From assembly GCA_003343995.1 (NCBI GenBank), contig QAKE01000031.1:1-56157 (forward strand): 56,157 nucleotides of DNA, given 5' to 3'. The notes beneath the pieces are model-generated. The model had not been told where the DNA came from. It did not search any database and worked only from the letters and a program-made list of their open reading frames with translations. Position numbers and translations under genes: made by a program. Positions 25,203 through 34,106 of this stretch are shown piece by piece (positions within the stretch are counted from its first letter, which is position 1; each line of letters starts with the position of its first letter). The DNA comes from Bacillota bacterium. Its GTDB lineage: Bacteria; Bacillota; Clostridia; Christensenellales; Borkfalkiaceae.

Positions 25203-25496
25203 TTATTTCTTCTTTCTCGTCTTGGTTCTGGGAGCGGAAAGTTTGGTCGGCTTTTCCAAAATCCCCTCGTGAATAAGCAGGGATTTCACCGTTTCCGTCG
25301 GCTGAACGCCCTTGGAAAGCCAATCCTTCGCCTTGTCCGCGTCGATCACGATTTCCGCGGGCTGCGTCGTCGGGTTATAGTGCCCCACTTTGTCGATGTA
25401 AGCGCCGTCTCTCGCATTTCTGCTGTCGGTCACCACTACGCGGTAAAAAGGACTTTTCTTGTCGCCCATTCTCGTCAATCTCATTTTAACTGCCAT
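25203..25496 (-). CDS. rpsP: 30S ribosomal protein S16
   Basis: This 97-residue protein begins MAVKMRLTRMGDKKSPFYRVVVTDSR-like and has the family GHYNPTT segment near residue 40. Its C-terminal extension is basic (KTRKKK). It is needed early in 30S assembly and lies between ffh and khpA, as in most Bacillota. Confidence 0.97.
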   Translation of the reverse strand: MAVKMRLTRMGDKKSPFYRVVVTDSRNARDGAYIDKVGHYNPTTQPAEIVIDADKAKDWLSKGVQPTETVKSLLIHEGILEKPTKLSAPRTKTRKKK

Positions 25497-25535
25497 TTTT
25501 TGTTTCTCCTTTATTTGGTTTTTCTTTTATTGATT

Positions 25536-26846
25536 TCAGAACCGGAACATCTTATTGTTCTTCATTCTCTTCATCATCTGCTTGGTCTGTTCGAACTGTT
25601 TGAGCAAACGGTTGATTTCCTGCACCGTCGTGCCCGAGCCTTTGGCGATCCTGTTCTTCCTCGAAAAATTGATGATGTTGGGATCGCGCCGTTCTTTCGG
25701 CGTCATCGAACGGATGATCGCCTTGATTTTTTCGATCTTGCTTTCGTCGATATCGGCGTCGCCGAGCTTCATTTTGCCCGCGTTCGGCATCATGGAAAGC
25801 ACGTCCTTCAGCCCGCCCATCTTCTTCATGGCGTCGAACTGAACGAGGTAATCTTCCAGCGTGAAGGCGTTTTCGCGCATCTTCTTTTCCAGCTTTTTCG
25901 CCTGCTCTTCGGTGATTGCCGATTCCGCCTTTTCGATGAGCGTCAAAACGTCTCCCATGCCGAGGATACGGCTCGCCATTCTGTCGGGATAAAAAGGCTC
26001 TATATCGCCGAGCTTCTCCCCCGTGCCGCAGAATTTGACGGGCTTGCCGGTAACCGCCTTGATGGACAGCGTGGCGCCGCCGCGGGTGTCGCCGTCGAGC
26101 TTGGTCAAAATCAGCCCCGTCACCTCCAGCCGCTTGTTGAAGGTGTCCGCCACGTCCACGGCGATCTGCCCCGTCATCGCGTCGACGGTGAGCAGAATTT
26201 CCGTGGGGGAAACTTCTTTTTTAATCTCTTCCAGCTCGCGCATCAACTCTTCGTCGATCTGCAAGCGCCCCGCCGTATCGACGATCACGGTGTCGAACCC
26301 GTATTTCTCGGCGTGTTTCACGCCCTCTTTGGCGATTTTTACCGGATTGCCCTGCCCCTTTTCAAACACCTCCGCGCCGACCTTTTCCCCGACGACCTTC
26401 AGCTGCGTGATCGCGGCGGGGCGGTACACGTCGCAGGCGACGAGCAACGGCTTTTTGCCCTGTTTTTTAAGGTGCATGGCGAGCTTTCCGCAAAAGGTGG
26501 TTTTGCCCGCGCCCTGCAAGCCGCACATCATGACGATCGTGGGGGGCTTGGGGGAAACTTCCAGCTTGGCGTTGGAACTTCCCATCAGCGCGATGAGCTC
26601 TTCGTTGACGATTTTAATGACTTGCTGCGTGGGATTGAGGCTTTTTAAGATCTCCTGCCCCACGGCTTTTTCGCTGACCGTGTTGATAAAGTCCTTTGCG
26701 ACTTTCAAGTTTACGTCCGCCTCCAAAAGCGCGACGCGCACCTCGCGCATGGCGGTTTTGATTTCCAGCTCCGTAAGCTTGCCGCGTTTGGTCAGCTTGG
26801 AAAAAATATGATTGAGTTTTTCGCTTAAACTTGCAAACTGCGCCAT
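25536..26846 (-). CDS. ffh: Signal recognition particle GTPase Ffh (SRP54)
   Basis: This 436-residue protein binds signal sequences and SRP RNA. The NG domain carries MMCGLQGAGKTTFCGKLA near residue 105, DVYRPAAITQL, DTAGRLQIDEEL and TKLDGDTRGGA. The M domain from about 300 includes FDAMKKMGGLKDVLSMMP and the RNA-binding SGTTVQEINRLLKQFEQ helix, and ends Met-rich. It starts 3 nt after ylxM. Confidence 0.98.
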   Translation of the reverse strand: MAQFASLSEKLNHIFSKLTKRGKLTELEIKTAMREVRVALLEADVNLKVAKDFINTVSEKAVGQEILKSLNPTQQVIKIVNEELIALMGSSNAKLEVSPKPPTIVMMCGLQGAGKTTFCGKLAMHLKKQGKKPLLVACDVYRPAAITQLKVVGEKVGAEVFEKGQGNPVKIAKEGVKHAEKYGFDTVIVDTAGRLQIDEELMRELEEIKKEVSPTEILLTVDAMTGQIAVDVADTFNKRLEVTGLILTKLDGDTRGGATLSIKAVTGKPVKFCGTGEKLGDIEPFYPDRMASRILGMGDVLTLIEKAESAITEEQAKKLEKKMRENAFTLEDYLVQFDAMKKMGGLKDVLSMMPNAGKMKLGDADIDESKIEKIKAIIRSMTPKERRDPNIINFSRKNRIAKGSGTTVQEINRLLKQFEQTKQMMKRMKNNKMFRF

Positions 26847-26849
26847 AGA

Positions 26850-27155
26850 TCAATCCTTTAAGAGTGCCGAAAATTCTTCGTAAAGCGAAGGATTTTCCCG
26901 TTTCAGCTTTTCGCCGAACGCGCCGAGGCGGGCGAACTTTTCCGCCATGTGCAGGGCGCTTTCCAGCTCTGAAAGCTGCGCGCGCGCCTTTTTCAGCCCG
27001 TCGTTCACGCTCTGGCGCGTGCTCTCGTTGCCCTCCGCGATTTCCCCCAGCGAAAGATCGAGAATGTAGTATTCGTACACGAGTTTTCTTCTGTGCGGGT
27101 TGAGCAGGTTTTTATACTGCTCGTAAAGCTCCGCAAAATAGAGTTCTTTTGTCAT
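26850..27155 (-). CDS. ylxM: YlxM-family helix-turn-helix protein
   Basis: This 101-residue helical protein begins with a sigma-70-region-4-like HTH (LVYEYYILDLSLGEIAEGNESTRQSVNDGLKKARAQL). YlxM homologues always precede ffh and are reported to stimulate SRP GTPase complex activity. It is first in the SRP/ribosome operon. Confidence 0.9.
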   Translation of the reverse strand: MTKELYFAELYEQYKNLLNPHRRKLVYEYYILDLSLGEIAEGNESTRQSVNDGLKKARAQLSELESALHMAEKFARLGAFGEKLKRENPSLYEEFSALLKD

Positions 27156-27188
27156 TGCGCCGCCCGTTTTCCCGCCTTTTCAAAAACA

Positions 27189-27218
27189 AAGGTGTAAAGC
27201 GTTTTTGCCTTACACCTT
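27189..27218 (-). terminator. Terminator of the asnS-ftsY-orf174 operon
   Basis: A 12-bp stem (AAGGTGTAA with TTACACCTT, extended inward by three more pairs, one a wobble) has a 6-nt loop. On the minus strand it is followed by TTGTTTTTG. It lies between the orf174 stop and ylxM and overlaps the predicted ylxM transcription start. Confidence 0.75.
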
Positions 27219-27220
27219 GC

Positions 27221-27249
27221 AGTTTACACTATTTTTCTTTGATTGTCAA
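27221..27249 (-). promoter_or_regulatory. Candidate promoter of ylxM-ffh operon
   Basis: Consensus TTGACA (27244-27249), a 17-nt spacer and TAAACT (27221-27226, 4 of 6) on the minus strand. The predicted start near 27214 falls inside the first arm of the terminator hairpin. Confidence 0.6.
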
Positions 27250-27316
27250 GCGTTTTCCGTCGACTCCGCCGCAATTTTACTTGAAAAGCGCGAAACCCGT
27301 TGCTCCTCGCTTATAC

Positions 27317-27841
27317 TCAGTCGTATTCGCTCATGTCCGCGCGCAGTTCCTCGCGCAGTTGTTCTTCCCTATAATCCTGTTTGATTTCGGAAATCCGTTT
27401 TTCCGCATATTCCACATTCGTCACGTGGCGGAATTCCATCACGCCGCCTCTATACGAAACAATCAGTTTTCCTTCACGAGAGGCGTACCGGTTTCTGCGC
27501 CCGTCATAATGCCGACGGCTGACGCTTCCGACGTCTTGCGTTAAAAGTACAACTTCTATTCCTTTTTTCGGATAGAAATAAAATTTGCCGGCTCGATAGA
27601 CCACCATGGTTACGGGAATAGTCGATACCTCGTAAATACTGACGATAAGCCCGATAATCGTAACTATCACGGTTAAGACCGCCATGATTCTCGTACTGAA
27701 CTCCCATGGAAACAGCAAGGCAGCCGCACATAAAAAAGCGACAATCGGCAAAAGAATCAAAAGAGTAATAAAACTGACAACCACCCATTTCGAACGTTCG
27801 GCGAGGACTTCCCCGCCTGCAATCTTTTCTTCTCCCCTCAT
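27317..27841 (-). CDS. Unrecognised membrane protein with PH-like cytoplasmic domain
   Basis: This is a 174-residue protein I do not recognise. Two membrane segments (about 20-45 and 52-75) are followed by a soluble, charged C-terminal domain (about 78-174). The domain starts with short beta strands (TMVVYRAGKFYFYPKKGIEVVLL; ASREGKLIVSYRGGVMEFRHV) and ends in a charged helix, a layout like bacterial PH-domain membrane proteins. It starts 18 nt after ftsY and is the last gene of that operon, just before the terminator. A role near membrane targeting is only suggested by position. Confidence 0.65.
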   Translation of the reverse strand: MRGEEKIAGGEVLAERSKWVVVSFITLLILLPIVAFLCAAALLFPWEFSTRIMAVLTVIVTIIGLIVSIYEVSTIPVTMVVYRAGKFYFYPKKGIEVVLLTQDVGSVSRRHYDGRRNRYASREGKLIVSYRGGVMEFRHVTNVEYAEKRISEIKQDYREEQLREELRADMSEYD

Positions 27842-27859
27842 TGTTTCCCCCCTTCTGCT

Positions 27860-28759
27860 TTATTCGAAAAGCCCGTCGACGAACTCCTCGGCGTCGAATA
27901 CTTCGATGTCGTCAATCTTTTCGCCCGTGCCGACGTAGCATACGGGAACTTCCAGCTCGCCGCAAAGCGATACCACGAACCCGCCCTTCGCCGTGCCGTC
28001 GAGCTTCGTCAAGATGATGCCGTCCAGCCCCACGTCGTCCTTAAACGCCGCAACCTGATTGTAGGCATTCTGCCCCGTGGACGCGTCCAGCACGATGATT
28101 TTATAAAAATTCGCCTCGGGAAATTCCCTGTTCACCACGCGGTCCATCTTTTTGAGCTCTTCCATCAGATTGGCTTTTACGTGCAGACGCCCCGCCGTGT
28201 CGATGATGAGAATATCGGTTTCCTTCGCCTTGACAGAGCTCACCGCGTCGTATACGACGGCGGAAGGGTCCGCCCCCTCGGCATGCTTGACGACGCGCAC
28301 CCCCGCGCGCTCGCCCCACACCGAAAGCTGTTCGCTCGCCGCCGCGCGGAAGGTATCCGCCGCCGCGACGGTTACGGTAAAATCGTCCTTGACGAACAAA
28401 TTCGCCAATTTTCCGATGCTCGTCGTCTTGCCGACGCCGTTTACGCCCACCACCATCAGCACCGCGGGCGTTTCGATTTCCAGCGGCTCCGCGACGGTCA
28501 GCTTATCGTAAAGCGCCTCTTTTAAAAGCGACACGACGTAATCTTTATCGCGGCACTTTTCCCCGATGGCGCGCTCCTTGATTTCCTCCACGATCTCCTC
28601 CGCCGTGAGCACGCTCACGTCGGAAGAAATCAAAATTTCCTCCAGCTCCTCGTAAAACTCGTTGCCCAGCTTGTTTTTGGAAAACAGATCGGTCAGTTTC
28701 GCCGCGAGGGAGTTTTTCGTCTTTTTCAGGGCGTTTTTTAATTTGGAAAAAATTCCCAT
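27860..28759 (-). CDS. ftsY: Signal recognition particle receptor FtsY
   Basis: This 299-residue SRP receptor GTPase binds Ffh at the membrane. VGVNGVGKTTSIGKLANLF near residue 110, AADTFRAAASEQL, DTAGRLHVKANLMEEL and TKLDGTAKGGFVVSL are the G motifs. It has only a short N-terminal extension and no long acidic A domain, as is common in Bacillota. It starts 2 nt after smc. Confidence 0.97.
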   Translation of the reverse strand: MGIFSKLKNALKKTKNSLAAKLTDLFSKNKLGNEFYEELEEILISSDVSVLTAEEIVEEIKERAIGEKCRDKDYVVSLLKEALYDKLTVAEPLEIETPAVLMVVGVNGVGKTTSIGKLANLFVKDDFTVTVAAADTFRAAASEQLSVWGERAGVRVVKHAEGADPSAVVYDAVSSVKAKETDILIIDTAGRLHVKANLMEELKKMDRVVNREFPEANFYKIIVLDASTGQNAYNQVAAFKDDVGLDGIILTKLDGTAKGGFVVSLCGELEVPVCYVGTGEKIDDIEVFDAEEFVDGLFE

Positions 28760-28761
28760 GC

Positions 28762-31700
28762 TTACATTGCCTCCACGTCTTCGATATCGCTCAGTTTAAC
28801 GGAAACCATCTTGGAAACGCCCTTTTCCTGCATGGTCACGCCGAACAGCGCGTCGGCAAGCTCCATGGTGGGCTTTCTGTGGGTGATGACGATAAACTGC
28901 GTATCGTCGGAGAATTTTTTGAGATACCGCGCGAAACGGTCCACGTTCGCCTCGTCGAGCGCCGCCTCGATTTCGTCGAGCACGCAAAACGGCATCGGTC
29001 TGAGCCGCAGAATGGAAAAGAGAATGGCGATGGCGGTAAGCGCCTGCTCGCCGCCCGAAAGCAGGGAGAGCTTCTGCAATTTCTTTCCCGGCGGTTCGGC
29101 GATGATGTTCACGCCCGCGTCGAGGGGATCTTCCACGCCCTCGTAATCGAGCTGCAGCATCGCGCGCCCGCCGCCGAAAAGCTCTTTGAAGATCCGCATA
29201 AAGTTTTCGTTGATCTTGGTAAAGCCCTCGTTGAACTGCGAAAGCATTTCCTTTTTCAGCGTGTCGATAGCCTTCACGATGTCCGATTCCGCTTTGGAAA
29301 GGTCCTCTTTCTGCACGTTCATCTCGTCGTAACGCTCCTTCACCTGCGCGAAATCGTCTATGGCGTTGGGGTTGATCGCGCCGAGGGAATTGATTTTGCG
29401 TTTCAGACGGGCGATTTCCTGCTCGCCCTCGTGCGCGTTGTAGTCTTCCTCGCGGTAGCGCTGCGCGCTTTCGTACGTTTCGCCGTATTCTTCCGAAATG
29501 CGCTGTCCGTAATACTCGATATCGGTGTCGATTTTTGTGAGCGCCAGCTCCTGCGCGTGCCGTTTATCGGCGAGCGCGGAGATTTCCTCCAACAACTGCG
29601 CTTTGCGCTCGTCGGCCCTCGCCTGCTCCTCGCGCAAGGTGCTCTTGCTTTCCTCCACCTCGGCGATGCGATCCCTCAGCGAGCCTACGTAGCGCTGTTC
29701 CTCCTCCGAAAGCGCCACCTTTTCCGCGTCGCGCTTGAGCTGTTCGATGATTTCGTTTTTGGCGTCGATGTCCTCTTTCGCCTTTTCGTTTTCCCGCTCG
29801 GCGAGGAGAATTTCGCTTTTTCCGCGGGTGATTTCGTTCTGCGCTTTCTCTATGCCCGCGCGAAGATCCGCCAACGCGAGCTGCAAACGGGTGCTTTCCT
29901 CGTTCTTTTCCGCAACGGCGCGGCGCAGCGCGGCGTATTCCTCGCGGCGTTTCGCCGCCTCTTCGCCCGCGGAGGATTTTTCCGCCTGCAGTTTTTCGCC
30001 GCCGCTCTGCACCTCCTCATACGCCCGCTCGATGCCTTCGAGCGTCGCCTCGATGCGCTCCAAACGACCGGTCGCGTCCTCGAAATTCTTGTTGTTTTCC
30101 ATCAGCGCGTTCTCTACGCCGGAAAACTTTTCGCGCAGCAGCATCAGCTCCTGACGGCGCGCCTGATACATGTCGTTGAAATAGGAAAGTTCCTCGGTGG
30201 CGTCGTCGCGCTCCTTTTCGAGCTGCGCTTTTTTCTCTTTCAGCGCGTCCATTTCGCGGCGTTTCGCGGCAATCTTTTCGCGGATTTCGTCCACCTGACG
30301 ATCGCCGGCGAGAAGGTTCGGCATATCCTGCCGGCGCGAACCGCCCGTCATCGAGCCCTGCGGGCTGAACACGTCCCCTTCCAGCGTGACGATTTTAAAA
30401 GCGAAACGGAATTTGTTGGCGATTTTCGTGGCGTTTTCGATGTTGTCCACGATGAGCGTGTTGCCCAAAAGGTTGGAAACGACGTTTTCGAAATATGCGT
30501 CGTATTTCACGAGTTTGTTCGCCACGCCCAGCGCGCCCTGTTCGCGGAGCGCGCGGGAAACGCTTTCGTGTTCCGTTCTCGGTTTGACCGACGTTACCGG
30601 CAAAAACGTCACCCTGCCGCCGCGCACGCGCTTTAAGTATTCGATGAGATATTTCGCGTCGTCGGTGTCGGCGGTGACGATATTCTGCGCCGCCGCGCCC
30701 AGAGCCGTTTCCATGGCGACGTCGTATTTCGCCTCGGTTTTGATGACGGACGCCACCACGCCCTTGATGCGCGAGCTCACCGCTTTATCCTGTTTCGCGT
30801 CGAGCATCAGGCGCTTTACCGCGGGGGCGTACCCCTCGTAAGACTCCCGCATGCCCACGATGAAATTTTCCTTCGCGGTAAGCATGGTGAGGTTGGAATT
30901 GAGGTTGAAAACGGCGTTGTCCACCTCCGCCGTCTTTTCGTTGTAATCGCGCACGGCGTCCTCTTTTTCCGCGATTTTGCCTTTAAGCTCGTAGATGCTT
31001 TTATCGAGTTCGGCGATGTCGCTATCCAGCTTTTCCTTGCCGGAAAACAGCTCGTTCCGCTTGTATTCCAACACGGAAAGGCTGCCGGAAACCTCTTCCT
31101 TCTTTTCGGAAAGCGCGCTTTTCTGCGCGGCGAGAGAACCGGCGTTGCGGTTGAGGTCGGAAAGCGATTCCATCGATTCCAGCACGCGGCGCTGGTTTTC
31201 CTCCGCGCGGTTTTCCCCTTCGGAAAGTTTCGCGCTCAGCGTTAAAATTTCCGCGGTCAGCGCCTCTTTTTGCTTTTCGGTTTTGAAAATTTCCCGCTTA
31301 ATCTCCTCGATACGGCGGGTATTCTCCGCGATCGTGCGCTCGTTTTCCTCGCACACGGTGTCGCGTTTTTGTATTTCCTCTTCGGCGCGCTGAATTTCCG
31401 AACGGAAAAAGGACACGCGGAGATTGTACTGTTTCGCCGCGCCCTCGCTCTTTTCGATGCTGAGGCTCTTTTCCAAAAGCTCGTCGTTCAAGCCCTTCAG
31501 CCGCACGTCCGCCGATTCGATTTCCCTTAAAATGCGGTCGTATTCCGCCTGCGTTTCGGCGGATTCCTTTTCGCGCAAAGCGCTCTCTTCGTTGATGCCG
31601 TCGATCTTTACGCCGATTTTGCCCTTCTCCACCGCCACGTTCTCAAACTTGGAAATGAAGGTGTTGATTTCGTGCCGCTTGAGCTCTTCCGACAAATCCC

Positions 31701-32346
31701 GAAACTGCCGCGCCTTTTCCGCCTGCCGTTCCAGAGGTCCGAGCTGGGTTTCCAGCTCCGCCATGATGTCGCTGAAACGGAGAAGATTTTCCCGCGTGCG
31801 CATGAGCTTGCGCTCCGATTCGTTCTTTTCCGTTTTGAATTTGGCGATGCCCGTCGCCTCCTCGAAGATGGCGCGCCGATCCTCCGGCTTTGCGGACATG
31901 ATCTCCTGCACCTTGCCCTGCCCGATGATGGTGTAGCCTTCCTTGCCGATGCCGCATTCGTGCAGCAAATTGACGATATCCCTAAGGCGCGCGGGCTGTT
32001 TGTTGATGTAATACTCGCTTTCGCCGCTGCGGAAAAGTTTGCGGGTGATGATGACCTCGTTGTAATCGAGGCTGAACATTTTGTTGGAGTTATCGAAAAA
32101 TAGCGACACCTCGCAGTAACTGAGCGATTTTCTGTCCTGCGTGCCGCTGAAAATAACGTCCTGCATACTGCCGCCGCGCAGCGTTTTCGCCGATTGTTCG
32201 CCCATCACCCAACGGATGGCGTCGGCGACGTTGCTCTTGCCGCAGCCGTTCGGACCGACGATCCCCGTGATCCCCGTGCCGAATTTGATCTCCTGTTTGT
32301 CGGCAAACGATTTGAAGCCGAACATTTCGATTTTTTCAAAGTTCAC
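28762..32346 (-). CDS. smc: Chromosome segregation ATPase SMC
   Basis: This 1194-residue ATPase has full SMC architecture. Walker A GPNGCGKSNVADAIRWVMGE is near residue 32. Long coiled coils run about 170-500 and 680-1000, separated by a hinge domain (about 510-650, with GVVASVIKTEAKYDVAMETALG). The C-terminal signature LSLLSGGEQALTAIAILFSI and Walker B PFCVLDEIEAALDEANV are near residue 1100. It compacts and segregates the chromosome with ScpA/B, which are not in this window. It overlaps rnc by 4 nt. Confidence 0.98.
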   Translation of the reverse strand: MNFEKIEMFGFKSFADKQEIKFGTGITGIVGPNGCGKSNVADAIRWVMGEQSAKTLRGGSMQDVIFSGTQDRKSLSYCEVSLFFDNSNKMFSLDYNEVIITRKLFRSGESEYYINKQPARLRDIVNLLHECGIGKEGYTIIGQGKVQEIMSAKPEDRRAIFEEATGIAKFKTEKNESERKLMRTRENLLRFSDIMAELETQLGPLERQAEKARQFRDLSEELKRHEINTFISKFENVAVEKGKIGVKIDGINEESALREKESAETQAEYDRILREIESADVRLKGLNDELLEKSLSIEKSEGAAKQYNLRVSFFRSEIQRAEEEIQKRDTVCEENERTIAENTRRIEEIKREIFKTEKQKEALTAEILTLSAKLSEGENRAEENQRRVLESMESLSDLNRNAGSLAAQKSALSEKKEEVSGSLSVLEYKRNELFSGKEKLDSDIAELDKSIYELKGKIAEKEDAVRDYNEKTAEVDNAVFNLNSNLTMLTAKENFIVGMRESYEGYAPAVKRLMLDAKQDKAVSSRIKGVVASVIKTEAKYDVAMETALGAAAQNIVTADTDDAKYLIEYLKRVRGGRVTFLPVTSVKPRTEHESVSRALREQGALGVANKLVKYDAYFENVVSNLLGNTLIVDNIENATKIANKFRFAFKIVTLEGDVFSPQGSMTGGSRRQDMPNLLAGDRQVDEIREKIAAKRREMDALKEKKAQLEKERDDATEELSYFNDMYQARRQELMLLREKFSGVENALMENNKNFEDATGRLERIEATLEGIERAYEEVQSGGEKLQAEKSSAGEEAAKRREEYAALRRAVAEKNEESTRLQLALADLRAGIEKAQNEITRGKSEILLAERENEKAKEDIDAKNEIIEQLKRDAEKVALSEEEQRYVGSLRDRIAEVEESKSTLREEQARADERKAQLLEEISALADKRHAQELALTKIDTDIEYYGQRISEEYGETYESAQRYREEDYNAHEGEQEIARLKRKINSLGAINPNAIDDFAQVKERYDEMNVQKEDLSKAESDIVKAIDTLKKEMLSQFNEGFTKINENFMRIFKELFGGGRAMLQLDYEGVEDPLDAGVNIIAEPPGKKLQKLSLLSGGEQALTAIAILFSILRLRPMPFCVLDEIEAALDEANVDRFARYLKKFSDDTQFIVITHRKPTMELADALFGVTMQEKGVSKMVSVKLSDIEDVEAM

Positions 32347-33074
32347 TGATTTTTCCCCGCCTTTTTCTTACGTTTAAGCGACAGCAAAGCCGACTTTGCG
32401 GCATCGGTTTCCGCTTGTTTTTTACTGCCGCCCTCGCCCCGCGCGATCTCCCTGCCGTCCAGCAAAAACGCCGCTATATAGCGCGGCGCGTGTTCCGGCC
32501 CGCTCTTTTCCAGCGTTTTATAGGAAATTTCGCCCAATTTGTTTTTTTGCACGTATTCCTGACACTCGCTCTTGCCGTCCTTTTCCCTGCTCCGCGGCGC
32601 GGCTTTCTTTTTTTCCTCGCCCACCTTGAATTTGCCGTCGCGCGCGACGAGCTTTTCCAAAATGAATTTCTTCACGGGCGCGATGCCGCCGTCGAGATAC
32701 ATGCCCGCGACGATCGCCTCGAACAGGCTGGAATAAAGTTTTTCGTGCATGCCGCTGTTTTTAACGAGCCCCTTGCCGAGCAGCATATACCCGTCCAGCC
32801 CCATGCCGAAAATCGCCCTTTCCAACGGTTCTTTGGAAACGAGGGAGGAGCGCAGTTTCGTCAGCGCGCCCTCGTCGCCCTTGCAGTTGGAAAAGAGGTA
32901 TTCCGTGACGACGAAATCCAAAATCGCGTCCCCGAAAAATTCCAGAACCTCGTTATTTTCCGCGTCGCGGTTTTCGTTGGAGTAGGAAGAGTGGGTAAAA
33001 CACTTTCTCAAAAGCATTTTATCCTTGAATTTATATCCGATTTTCTCTTCCGCGCCTTCGATATCGAAAATCAT
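32343..33074 (-). CDS. rnc: Ribonuclease III
   Basis: This 243-residue dsRNA endonuclease processes rRNA. The catalytic signature NNEVLEFFGDAILDFVVTEYLF is near residue 39, with a second acidic cluster in YSSLFEAIVAGMYLDGG. A Lys/Arg-rich linker (KKKAAPRSREKDGKS) leads to a C-terminal dsRBD (about 165-243). It overlaps plsX and smc by 4 nt each. Confidence 0.97.
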   Translation of the reverse strand: MIFDIEGAEEKIGYKFKDKMLLRKCFTHSSYSNENRDAENNEVLEFFGDAILDFVVTEYLFSNCKGDEGALTKLRSSLVSKEPLERAIFGMGLDGYMLLGKGLVKNSGMHEKLYSSLFEAIVAGMYLDGGIAPVKKFILEKLVARDGKFKVGEEKKKAAPRSREKDGKSECQEYVQKNKLGEISYKTLEKSGPEHAPRYIAAFLLDGREIARGEGGSKKQAETDAAKSALLSLKRKKKAGKNQ

Positions 33075-34105
33075 AAATTCAATCCTTCCATGTTCGCCGA
33101 AAGCAATTCTTCGCGGATGGCGTCCACCGTGCCGGCGTCCACCGCGGCGGCGGCTTGCAGCACGGCGTTTTTAACGGTTTCCGCCTTTGCCGAGCCGTGC
33201 GCCTTGACGACGACTTTATCGACGCCGAGGAACACCGCCCCGCCGTAATTGTTATAATCGAGCACCTTTTTCAGCTTGGTAAAGCTCTTTTTGAGCAGCA
33301 GCGCGCCGAGCTTTCCGCGAAAAGAGGAAAGCATTTCCGCTTTCAGCATGCCCAAAAGCCCCTTCATGCTGCCTTCCATGCTCTTTAAGGCGATATTGCC
33401 GGAAAATCCGTCCGCCACGACGACGTCGCAAACACCGCTCATGATGTCGCGCGCCTCGATGTTGCCGACAAATTCGCCGCTCGTAAGCTGTTTCAGATAA
33501 GGGTAAGCGTCGTGATTGAGCTGATTGCCCTTTTTTTCCTCCGTGCCGTTGGAAAGGAGCGCAACCTTCGGTTTCTCCACCCCCAGCGCCACCTTGGCGT
33601 ATACCGCGCCCATCACGGCGAACTGCACCAAATTGACGACTTTACATTCCGAATTGGCGCCGGCGTCGAGCAAAAGAACCTTTTTATCGCCCTTCAGCGT
33701 GGGCAGGATCGGGCAGAGCGCGGGGCGGTTGACGCCCTTGATTCTGCCGATTTTCAGCGTGCTGCCCACGAGCAGCGCGCCCGAGGAGCCCGCCGACACC
33801 AACGCGTCCGCGGCGTCCTCTTTCAGCAAACGAAACGCGGTGCCCATGGAAGAATCGGGTTTTTGCCGTACGGCAAGCGCCGGTTCTTCCTCGCAGGTGA
33901 TCACGGTCGGCGCGTCGATGACTTCCACGCGGCTCTTCTCGTATTTCAGCGAAGAAAGGATTTTTTCGATTTCCGCGCGCTTGCCGCTCAGCCCCAGCGT
34001 AAAGCCGTCCGATTCCTTCAGCGCGGCGACGGCGCCCTTTACGATTTCCTCCGGCGAGTTGTCCCCGCCGAAAGCGTCTACCAAAATCTTGTTTCTCTTT
34101 TCCAT
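33071..34105 (-). CDS. plsX: Phosphate acyltransferase PlsX
   Basis: This 344-residue enzyme makes acyl-phosphate from acyl-ACP for phospholipid synthesis. ILVDAFGGDNSPEEIVKGA starts the fold, and SSGALLVGSTLKIGRIKGVNRPAL near residue 105 and ANSECKVVNLVQFA are typical. In many Bacillota acpP and fab genes stand between plsX and rnc; here plsX overlaps rnc by 4 nt with none of them. It starts 1 nt after asnS. Confidence 0.96.
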   Translation of the reverse strand: MEKRNKILVDAFGGDNSPEEIVKGAVAALKESDGFTLGLSGKRAEIEKILSSLKYEKSRVEVIDAPTVITCEEEPALAVRQKPDSSMGTAFRLLKEDAADALVSAGSSGALLVGSTLKIGRIKGVNRPALCPILPTLKGDKKVLLLDAGANSECKVVNLVQFAVMGAVYAKVALGVEKPKVALLSNGTEEKKGNQLNHDAYPYLKQLTSGEFVGNIEARDIMSGVCDVVVADGFSGNIALKSMEGSMKGLLGMLKAEMLSSFRGKLGALLLKKSFTKLKKVLDYNNYGGAVFLGVDKVVVKAHGSAKAETVKNAVLQAAAAVDAGTVDAIREELLSANMEGLNL

Positions 34106-34106
34106 T

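Noticed and set aside
28879..30636. 585-residue open frame on the plus strand, antisense to smc
   Set aside because: Low-complexity Arg/Phe-rich shadow of a GC-rich coding strand; no binding site or domain, and smc is intact.
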